A stretch of DNA of 6,293 bases, from assembly GCA_902796865.1 (NCBI GenBank), contig CADBQZ010000045.1, positions 1-6,293 of the forward strand, in the 5' to 3' direction. Below are positions 1-5,778 of the stretch, one piece after another; within the stretch, counting starts at the first letter, position 1, and every line of letters begins with the position of its first letter. The stretch comes from an uncultured Ruminococcus sp. (GTDB lineage Bacteria; Bacillota; Clostridia; Oscillospirales; Ruminococcaceae). The notes under the pieces were generated by a model. That model made no database searches, had not been told where the DNA came from, and saw only the letters and a program-made list of their open reading frames with translations. The translations under genes and the position numbers were made by a program.

Positions 1-2
1 AC

Positions 3-1604
3 GGAGAGCCTTCTGTACTCAACGCTCATCCTCATTGCAGTGACGATAAAAACGTTGTCGGAGTTCACAACGGTATAATCGAAAATTATCTTGAACTCAA
101 AGAAAAGCTTACAAAGAGCGGCTACAGCTTCTGCTCACAGACTGATACAGAAGTTGCGGTAAAACTTGTTGACTATTATTTCAAGAAATATGGGCAGGGA
201 CCTGTTGATGCTATTGCACGTTCAATGATGAGAATAAGAGGCTCATATGCCCTGGCGATACTTTTTAAGGATCATCCGGGTGAGATCTATGTTGCAAGAA
301 AAGACAGTCCTATGATAATCGGTATTTCAGACGGCAATTCTTATCTTGCGTCAGATGTTCCTGCAATATTAAAGTACACAAGGAACGTTTATTATATCGG
401 AAATATGGAGATTGCACGTCTGAGCGGAGGCAGTGTTGATTTTTACAACATAGACAGAGAACCTATCGAAAAAGAGCTTACTGAGATAAAGTGGGATGCT
501 GAAGCGGCTGAAAAGGGCGGCTATGAGCATTTCATGATGAAAGAGATCCATGAGCAGCCTAAGGCAGTACAGGATACTATCAATTCTGTAGTAAAGGACG
601 GACAGATAGACTTTTCTTCTGTAGGCATAAGCCGTGAGGATATTGAGAATACTGATCAGATATATATAGTTGCCTGCGGTTCGGCATATCATGTAGGCGT
701 TGTTGCGCAATATGTTATAGAAGATATGGCGAAGATACCTGTAAGGGTAGAGCTTGCATCTGAATTCAGATACAGATCACCGATATTAAGCCCTAATGGA
801 CTTGTTATTACAATAAGCCAGTCGGGTGAGACTGCTGACAGTCTTGCAGCTTTAAGACTTGCAAAGGACAGGGGAGTGAAAACTCTTGGTATCGTTAATG
901 TTGTTGGTTCTTCTATCGCAAGAGAGGCGGATAATGTTTTCTATACTCTTGCCGGTCCTGAGATCGCAGTTGCTACTACAAAGGCATACAGCACACAGCT
1001 TATCGCCTGCTATCTTTTAGCGCTTGAATTTGCCAGAGTAAGAGAGCAGATAACAGATGATGAGTGCAGAAACTTTATTAATGAGATAGAATCTCTCCCT
1101 GAAAAGATACAGAGGATACTCGAAGATAAGGAGAGGATACAGTGGTTTGCCGCAAAGGTAGCAAACTCTAAAGATGTCTTCTTTATAGGACGTGGCATTG
1201 ACTATGCTATAAGCTTAGAGGGAAGCCTTAAAATGAAGGAGATAAGCTATATCCATTCGGAGGCTTATGCAGCAGGAGAATTAAAGCATGGAACGATAAG
1301 CCTTATTGAGGACGGAACACTTGTTATCGGTGTCCTTACACAGTCGGATCTTTATGAAAAGACAATAAGCAATATGGTCGAGGTAAAGAGCAGAGGAGCA
1401 TATCTCATGGGACTTACCACATACGGCAATTATAATATAGAGGATACTGCTGATTTTACCGTTTATACTCCTAAAACAGATACAAGATTTGCAACAAGTC
1501 TTGCGGTAGTACCGCTTCAGCTTCTGGGCTATTATGTAAGTGTTGCAAGAGGTCTTGACGTTGACAAGCCCAGAAATCTTGCTAAGAGCGTTACTGTAGA
1601 ATAA
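3..1604 (+). CDS. glmS: Glutamine--fructose-6-phosphate aminotransferase (isomerizing), 5'-truncated by window edge
   Basis: GlmS converts fructose-6-phosphate and glutamine to glucosamine-6-phosphate and glutamate in the cytoplasm, the first step to UDP-GlcNAc. The reading frame is open from base 3 and gives 533 residues. Fragment numbering is E. coli numbering minus 75 throughout, so about 75 N-terminal residues, including catalytic Cys1, lie off the left edge. The glutaminase domain shows GEPS..NAHPH, the oxyanion-hole pair N23-G24 (E. coli N98/G99) and D48 in TDTEV (D123). The first SIS domain has the sugar-phosphate loop SQSGET at 272-277. The second SIS domain has E413 in KEISYIH, H429 in GELKHG (E488 and H504), and the C-terminal tail DVDKPRNLAKSVTVE with K528 (K603). 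All active-site residues in the visible part are intact. The ATG at 225 is internal to the domain and not the start. Any leader control, such as a glmS ribozyme, would be outside the window. The DUF4422 gene begins directly after the TAA. Identification is near certain. Confidence 0.97.
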   Translation, partial: GEPSVLNAHPHCSDDKNVVGVHNGIIENYLELKEKLTKSGYSFCSQTDTEVAVKLVDYYFKKYGQGPVDAIARSMMRIRGSYALAILFKDHPGEIYVARKDSPMIIGISDGNSYLASDVPAILKYTRNVYYIGNMEIARLSGGSVDFYNIDREPIEKELTEIKWDAEAAEKGGYEHFMMKEIHEQPKAVQDTINSVVKDGQIDFSSVGISREDIENTDQIYIVACGSAYHVGVVAQYVIEDMAKIPVRVELASEFRYRSPILSPNGLVITISQSGETADSLAALRLAKDRGVKTLGIVNVVGSSIAREADNVFYTLAGPEIAVATTKAYSTQLIACYLLALEFARVREQITDDECRNFINEIESLPEKIQRILEDKERIQWFAAKVANSKDVFFIGRGIDYAISLEGSLKMKEISYIHSEAYAAGELKHGTISLIEDGTLVIGVLTQSDLYEKTISNMVEVKSRGAYLMGLTTYGNYNIEDTADFTVYTPKTDTRFATSLAVVPLQLLGYYVSVARGLDVDKPRNLAKSVTVE

Positions 1605-2429
1605 ATGGTGAAAAGCATGAAGACAGCTAAAATAGCAGTTGCATATCATAAAAGATATAAACAGCCTTTTGATGATCTTTATCTTCCTGTTCAGGCAGGT
1701 GCAAAAAACAGCAGGATCAGTATGCCTTATGCTGTAAAGGATTCTACCGGAGATAATATCTCGGAGAAAAATCCGCTTTATTGTGAGCTTACGGCTCTTT
1801 ACTGGTTCTGGAAAAACTGTGATTACGATTATATGGGACTTTCGCATTACAGGCGTTATTTCACCTTAAAGAAAAAAAGAAGCTCAGAGCCTTTTGAGAT
1901 AATCCTTCTCCAAAAACAGCTTGAGCCTTTGCTTGGAAGGTATAAAGTCTTTCTTCCTAAAAAAAGAAATTATTATATAGAAACGCTGTATTCTCATTAT
2001 GCTCATACACGCTATGCGGGGCATCTTGATGCAGCAAGAGATATAATAGCAGAAAAGTCCCCGGAATATTCAGGCTGCTGCGGAAAAGTGTTCAATAGCC
2101 GCAGCGGTCATATGTTCAATATAATGATAATGGAAAAAAGTCTTTTTGACAGCTATTGTAACTGGCTTTTCAGTATTTTGTTCGAGCTTGAAAGACGATG
2201 CGGCAAAAAAGCCGAAAAGCTCGGCAGCTATCAGAGCAAATTCTGCGGAGCAGTGAGTGAGATACTTCTTAACGTCTGGATAGAATATCAGACAGAAAAT
2301 GGAGTATTAAAGCCTTCGGAAATAAAAGAACTTGATTATATCTATACGGAAAAGATAGATAATGTCAGAAAGGCAGGAGCTTTTATTGCAGCAAAGCTTT
2401 TCGGGAAAAAATATGAGAGGAGCTTCTGA
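1605..2429 (+). CDS. DUF4422 family protein, putative glycosyltransferase of surface polysaccharide synthesis
   Basis: This is a 274-residue protein matching the DUF4422 family, which occurs in capsule and exopolysaccharide clusters and is generally taken to be a glycosyltransferase; donor and acceptor are unknown. Visible family signatures are an N-terminal KIAVAYHK strand, the YLPVQAGA segment, GDNIS at 49-53, YCELTALYWFWKN at 59-71, LSHYRRYF around H81-F86, RSGHMFNIMIM at 166-176, and a C-terminal block from about 209 to W225 (SE.LLNVW). There is no signal peptide or membrane helix, so it should be cytosolic or membrane-associated. Length is usual for the family. The first ATG directly follows the glmS TAA and lacks a Shine-Dalgarno site; the ATG at 1617 has a weak GGTG 6 bases upstream and gives MKTAKIAVAYHK, a start that suits the family equally well. 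I kept the first ATG, where termination-reinitiation from glmS could serve. The family call is confident; the activity is inferred. Confidence 0.88.
   Translation: MVKSMKTAKIAVAYHKRYKQPFDDLYLPVQAGAKNSRISMPYAVKDSTGDNISEKNPLYCELTALYWFWKNCDYDYMGLSHYRRYFTLKKKRSSEPFEIILLQKQLEPLLGRYKVFLPKKRNYYIETLYSHYAHTRYAGHLDAARDIIAEKSPEYSGCCGKVFNSRSGHMFNIMIMEKSLFDSYCNWLFSILFELERRCGKKAEKLGSYQSKFCGAVSEILLNVWIEYQTENGVLKPSEIKELDYIYTEKIDNVRKAGAFIAAKLFGKKYERSF
2418..2422 (+). promoter_or_regulatory. Ribosome binding site for the GT2 gene
   Basis: AGGAG lies inside the last codons of the DUF4422 gene, 12 bases before the ATG at 2435. The spacing is slightly long but no nearer in-frame ATG, GTG or TTG is better placed, and the protein begins right at the conserved first strand of the GT2 fold. 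It supports reading the two genes from one message. Confidence 0.55.
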
Positions 2430-2434
2430 ACTGA

Positions 2435-3337
2435 ATGAAAACTACTGCGGCAGTGGTCGTCACATTTGAACGTAAAAAACTATTGCGTGAGAATATACGA
2501 AGTCTTCTTGCACAGACAGCAGCAGATGTACTTGATATAATAGTCATTGATAATGCAAGCAGTGACGGCACCAGAGAATATATTTCTGATCTTATTGAAA
2601 GCAGAAAGATCATTTACAGAAATACAGGGGAAAATCTCGGCGGAGCAGGCGGATTCAATTTTGGGATAAAGCTTGCTGAAAAGCTTGGATACGATAATAT
2701 CTGGGTCATGGATGATGACTGTATACCGAAAAAAGATGCTTTAGAGGAATTTTTAAAATGGGACAGAAAGCTTTCCGGTAATTATGGATTTCTTTCGGGA
2801 AGAGTTTTCTGGAAGGACGGAAGCATTTGCAAGATGAATGTTCAGAAAACGTCCCTTACTTCATATGTTAAAAGAAGCCGTGAACCGCTCGAAAGGGTCA
2901 TCATGGCTTCCTTTGTATCATTATTTTTAAAAGCAGATGTTGTAAGAGATGTGGGGCTTCCTATAAGCGATTTTTTCATATGGACGGACGACTGGGAATA
3001 TACGAGAAGGATCTCGGAAAAATATGACTGTTATCTGGTGCGTACAAGCAAAGCTTTGCATAAGTCTAAGAATAATAAAGGTGCAGACATATCGCTCGAA
3101 AGTCAGGAGCGTCTTGAAAGATACAGGTATCTTTACAGAAATGATGTCTATCTTTATAGGCGTGAAGGACTGAAAGGTTTTCTTTATCAGTCGATGCGTT
3201 TGCCGTGCCATGCGGCAAGAGTACTTCTTAAAGCACCGGATAAAAAGGCTTACCGGTTAAGGATAATAGCAGAAGGAACTATCAGCGGATTTGGATTTCA
3301 CCCTGAGACTGAATTTCCGAAAGGAGAACGCAGATGA
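2435..3337 (+). CDS. Family 2 glycosyltransferase, GlfT (galactofuranosyltransferase)-like
   Basis: This 300-residue GT-A fold, inverting, metal-dependent transferase probably adds a sugar to a lipid-linked glycan at the cytoplasmic membrane face. It opens with TTAAVVVTFERK, typical of GT2. It then shows VIDNASSDGT (D39) in the nucleotide-binding region, NLGGAGGF at 67-74, the metal-binding DDD at 93-95 (VMDDDC), WTDDWEY at 183-189 supplying the likely catalytic base, and H209 (ALHKS) as a likely metal ligand. NLGG(A/S)GG plus DDD, a W-x-D-D-x-E/D-Y box and a following His is the layout known from GlfT2-type galactofuranosyltransferases and related rhamnosyltransferases. UDP-Galf is therefore a candidate donor, but no UDP-galactopyranose mutase gene is in view. 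The C-terminal ~80 residues are basic and rich in Arg and Tyr, as expected for membrane association, without a clear transmembrane helix. It starts 5 bases after the DUF4422 stop and shares ATGA with the next gene. The family is firm; donor specificity is inference. Confidence 0.92.
   Translation: MKTTAAVVVTFERKKLLRENIRSLLAQTAADVLDIIVIDNASSDGTREYISDLIESRKIIYRNTGENLGGAGGFNFGIKLAEKLGYDNIWVMDDDCIPKKDALEEFLKWDRKLSGNYGFLSGRVFWKDGSICKMNVQKTSLTSYVKRSREPLERVIMASFVSLFLKADVVRDVGLPISDFFIWTDDWEYTRRISEKYDCYLVRTSKALHKSKNNKGADISLESQERLERYRYLYRNDVYLYRREGLKGFLYQSMRLPCHAARVLLKAPDKKAYRLRIIAEGTISGFGFHPETEFPKGERR
3321..3326 (+). promoter_or_regulatory. Ribosome binding site for the GT4 gene
   Basis: AAGGAG stands 7 bases before the ATG at 3334, within the last codons of the GT2 gene. 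It is the best-matched site in the window. The start and the preceding stop share ATGA at 3334-3337, the classic arrangement for translational coupling. Confidence 0.8.
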
Positions 3338-4464
3338 AGATACTTGAAGTTATCGCAGAGCCAATACTTCACGGCGGAGAGGAATCATTCATTCTGAATA
3401 CGCTCTGTGCTATGGATAAAAATGGATTGGATATAGATATATTCACGCCCTGTTTTACTGATAACATAGACTTCACAGATAAATGCAGGGATATGGGTAT
3501 AAGAGTATATGCGGCAGGATATCCGTGGCAGCCGATTTTCAAGAAGAATATTATGTATCTGAAAAATGGGCTTGATGCTTTCCTGAAAAAACGCAGATAT
3601 GACATTGTTCATATACATTCGGGAAGTATATTCGCACTTGCATTCGGGGCATATACCGCAAAAAAATATGGAGCAAAAAAAGTTATTGTCCATTCGCATG
3701 GAAGCGCTCCAAAGATCAATCTGAAGAAGATGCTTACTATAGATCTTGGCGACAAGCTTCTAAGAAAAAATGCTGATGTTTTTTGTGCCTGTTCAAAAGA
3801 AGCAGGACTTGCAAAATTCAAAACGGATATAGTAAGAGATAAGCTTATCATAATAAAAAACGGTATAGATACAGAAAGATTCGCATTCGATAAAGAAAAA
3901 CGAAAGATATGGCGTGAAAAGCTTGGTATAGAAAATGATGAATTTATTATAGGAAGCGTCGGAAGACTTTCGTGGGAAAAGAATCATAAATTTTTGATAG
4001 ATGTATTTTATGAATATCTTAAAATTGACAGCAAGGCAAAGCTTCTTTTGGTCGGTGACGGTGAACTCAGACAGGAACTTAAAAGAAAATGCGGCTTTCT
4101 TGGCATAAGAGATAATGTTATATTTGCCGGAAATGTTGATAACATCGAAGACTATTACTGTTGTATGGACTTGTTTGCTTTTCCGTCTGTTTTTGAAGGA
4201 CTTGGTATTTCAGCAATAGAAGCGCAGGCATCAGGGCTTCCATGTATAATGTCAGACAATGTACCGAAGCTTGCAGCGGTAAGTGAGAATGTAAGATCTA
4301 TAAAGACTGACAATGCCACGGAGTGGGCAGAGGTCATAAGAAGATACAAAAACGCAGAACGCTGCAGCGGCAGTGAATGTGTAAAAAGAGCAGGTTTTGA
4401 TATAAAGAATACTGCCGAAAATGTGAGGAATATATATCTTGAAAATAGAGATGATCTTGGATAA
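3334..4464 (+). CDS. Family 4 (GT-B, retaining) glycosyltransferase
   Basis: This 376-residue cytosolic or membrane-peripheral transferase would add a sugar from a nucleotide donor to a growing surface glycan. The N-terminal Rossmann domain begins MKILEVIAEPILHGGEE, with the glycine-bearing acceptor loop. It continues through YDIVHIHSG and VIVHSHGS (H120-S-H122-G), a CSKEAG segment and IIIKNGIDTERF at the domain junction. The C-terminal Rossmann domain has GRLSWEKN at 210-217, where R211 and K216 should hold the donor diphosphate. It also has LLLVGDGELR, the VIFAGNVDNIEDYY segment, and the E-x7-E signature FEGLGISAIEAQASG with E288 and E296. Length and motif order are normal for GT4, in the style of EpsF-like exopolysaccharide enzymes. 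The gene overlaps its upstream neighbour by 4 bases and its downstream neighbour by up to 26. Fold, mechanism class and role in a glycan cluster are well supported; the donor sugar and linkage cannot be read from sequence. Confidence 0.94.
   Translation: MKILEVIAEPILHGGEESFILNTLCAMDKNGLDIDIFTPCFTDNIDFTDKCRDMGIRVYAAGYPWQPIFKKNIMYLKNGLDAFLKKRRYDIVHIHSGSIFALAFGAYTAKKYGAKKVIVHSHGSAPKINLKKMLTIDLGDKLLRKNADVFCACSKEAGLAKFKTDIVRDKLIIIKNGIDTERFAFDKEKRKIWREKLGIENDEFIIGSVGRLSWEKNHKFLIDVFYEYLKIDSKAKLLLVGDGELRQELKRKCGFLGIRDNVIFAGNVDNIEDYYCCMDLFAFPSVFEGLGISAIEAQASGLPCIMSDNVPKLAAVSENVRSIKTDNATEWAEVIRRYKNAERCSGSECVKRAGFDIKNTAENVRNIYLENRDDLG
4425..4429 (+). promoter_or_regulatory. Ribosome binding site that favours a TTG start at 4439
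   Basis: GAGGA (within GTGAGGA) precedes the TTG at 4439 by 9 bases, an ideal distance. The next in-frame ATG, at 4451, is 21 bases from this site and has only AGAG immediately against it. This is the reason for preferring TTG for the polymerase gene. Confidence 0.5.
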
Positions 4465-5701
4465 ACGCCGGTTTGCAGACAGAGTAACAGATCTTTTGCT
4501 TGCATTCTTTCTGATAATGAATATGCAGACCGTTTATAGTTACAGCATATCCCATTCCTATCATATCTATGAGCTGTCATTTATAATGGCAGCTGCTTCT
4601 GCTTTATACAGGCTTATCCGCTTTGGGATAAATTATAAACGTCTTTTTATTCTTATTGCCGGAACGGTATTTTATTATGTATACATAGCAGTATTTGCAG
4701 CATTTTCTGTAAAAAGCGGCGATATGTTCAACTTTTTTTCAAGATTTGCCGCATTGCCGCTTACGGCTTTGTATTTTTTCTGTGGCAAAGAAACAAGAGA
4801 CTATACAGAATTGTTCCGCTTTTTTATAAACATAATGGCGGTGATATGTGCGGTCTCTCTTTTTTTCTGGTTCATGTCATCATTTTTAGGTATAATACAG
4901 CCGACAGGGATAGAGGAACTTGACTGGTCCGGATCAAGGTCTTCTGCAAAAAGCTATTACGGACTTTATTTTGAACTTCAGTGGGCGGATATATTCGGAC
5001 TTCATATGATGAGGAACTGTGGTATATTTATGGAAGGACCGAAATTTTCGCAGGCGATAATAACGGCTCTTATGGCGGCTTTTATTTTCAGAGGAAAGAT
5101 AAAAGTCACAAAGCTTCAGTATGCGATATTCATAATCGCTTTGACAACAACATTTTCAGTTGCAGGTTATCTGTATCTTGCTATACTTGCAGTGGCATTT
5201 ATATTTGAAAGCAGGCGTTACAGGCGATTTATTATAATAGCTTTGCCGATAGCCGCCGCTTTGGGACTTTATCTCTGGAGCATAAAAAAGCATACGGGTT
5301 CGGGTTCTCTCAGGATAAGAGATTATATACTTGGATTCAAGATACTCGCAGATCACCCGATATTCGGCGCAGGGTTCAGATCGACGGGAGATGTATTTCT
5401 AAATGTATATCACGAAAGCTGGAATGCGAGCAGCAACGGATTTTCTGTTGTAATGGGAGAAGGCGGACTGTGGCTTTTGAGTGTATATATGTTCCCGATA
5501 ATTTATGGAATAAGACTAGGCTGCAAGCTTTGGGATATACGTCCTGTTTTTGCGGCGCTAAGCTATTTTTATCTTTTCGTTACTGTAGATTTTCATATGG
5601 AATTTATAAATTTTTATATATGGTTCTTACTATGTATGAAGGAGTTTTATGCAAAACCGCTTTTTGATTTGGAAAACGTAAAATACTGTCAAGAAGCATA
5701 A
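4439..5701 (+). CDS. O-antigen ligase / Wzy-like polysaccharide polymerase, polytopic membrane protein
   Basis: This 420-residue, strongly hydrophobic protein has about 10-12 likely membrane helices, for example near residues 15-33, 41-62, 67-91, 96-115 and 124-153, with more to about 415. Two larger polar loops stand out. One, at about 154-200, carries RNCGIFMEGPKFSQ (R192, E199), resembling the R..G.F.E motif of this superfamily. The other, at about 285-335, carries ADHPIFGAGF (H306-P307) and H325 in YHESWNASSNGF, followed by MGEGGLW, the Wzy_C/O-antigen-ligase hallmark. These proteins polymerise or transfer undecaprenyl-linked glycan on the outer membrane face. A Gram-positive host would have no LPS, so the likely role is chain polymerase or ligase to a wall or lipid acceptor. 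The chosen TTG start has a well-spaced GAGGA; the ATG at 4451 would shorten the protein by 4 residues. It overlaps the GT4 gene, suggesting co-translation. Family assignment rests on topology and the HP/His-loop motif, because overall similarity in this family is low. Confidence 0.88.
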   Translation: MKIEMILDKRRFADRVTDLLLAFFLIMNMQTVYSYSISHSYHIYELSFIMAAASALYRLIRFGINYKRLFILIAGTVFYYVYIAVFAAFSVKSGDMFNFFSRFAALPLTALYFFCGKETRDYTELFRFFINIMAVICAVSLFFWFMSSFLGIIQPTGIEELDWSGSRSSAKSYYGLYFELQWADIFGLHMMRNCGIFMEGPKFSQAIITALMAAFIFRGKIKVTKLQYAIFIIALTTTFSVAGYLYLAILAVAFIFESRRYRRFIIIALPIAAALGLYLWSIKKHTGSGSLRIRDYILGFKILADHPIFGAGFRSTGDVFLNVYHESWNASSNGFSVVMGEGGLWLLSVYMFPIIYGIRLGCKLWDIRPVFAALSYFYLFVTVDFHMEFINFYIWFLLCMKEFYAKPLFDLENVKYCQEA

Positions 5702-5778
5702 CCCGGACAAATCATTCATACTATTTAATAGCTTGATAGCATAATGTGTGAATTATTAAAAAATATCCGAGGTGCTTT
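5702..5778 (+). promoter_or_regulatory. Intergenic spacer with a weak AT-rich stem-loop and a possible promoter for the amidase
   Basis: This is the only real gap in the window. ATTCATAC (5714-5721) can pair with GTGTGAAT (5746-5753), one pair being G-T, and after one mismatch AAT (5710-5712) pairs with ATT (5755-5757). The loop is 24 bases. No T-run follows on the + strand, so it is a poor intrinsic terminator. TTGATA at 5733-5738 matches the -35 consensus at 5 of 6 positions, but the possible -10 elements downstream (TATTAA at 5754-5759 or TTAAAA at 5756-5761) are weak. I cannot say whether transcription from the glycan genes continues through this spacer. Confidence 0.25.
5769..5774 (+). 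promoter_or_regulatory. Ribosome binding site for the amidase gene
   Basis: GAGGTG lies just before the ATG at 5779, with the GAGG core 6 bases upstream. It fixes the start, and the resulting protein begins MKKIVRRV, a proper basic n-region for membrane targeting. Confidence 0.75.

Noticed and set aside
225..1604. glmS starting at the ATG at 225
   Set aside because: The same frame is open back to base 3 and encodes conserved glutaminase-domain sequence (GEPS, HNGIIENY, TDTEV), so 225 is internal and the gene runs off the left edge.
1281..1847. 188-residue open frame on the minus strand across the glmS/DUF4422 junction
   Set aside because: It lies opposite two well-supported genes. The translation is rich in Ile, Cys, Arg and Ser with no recognisable motif, as expected of an antisense shadow.
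2435..4464. Signs of recent horizontal transfer or a mobile island around the glycosyltransferases
   Set aside because: No transposase, integrase, tRNA or flanking repeat is visible, and ATA/CTT/AGA codon habits look alike in glmS, the transferases and the amidase by eye.
4155..4580. 141-residue open frame on the minus strand across the GT4/polymerase overlap
   Set aside because: It covers the conserved E-x7-E end of GT4 and the first helix of the polymerase on the opposite strand. No motif or credible start site was seen.
4981..5208. 75-residue + strand frame inside the polymerase gene
   Set aside because: It is out of frame within a conserved membrane protein and has no ribosome binding site or family features.
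5639..5681. Good AAGGAG site, 4 bases, then ATG and a 10-codon micro-ORF (MQNRFLIWKT) inside the 3' end of the polymerase gene
   Set aside because: AAGGAG is simply the Lys-Glu codons of the polymerase. The peptide is very short and there is nothing to show translation; probably coincidence.
5710..5757. Rho-independent terminator after the polymerase gene
   Set aside because: The stem is AT-rich, has a 24-base loop and is followed by ATTAAAAAAT, not a T-run, on the + strand.
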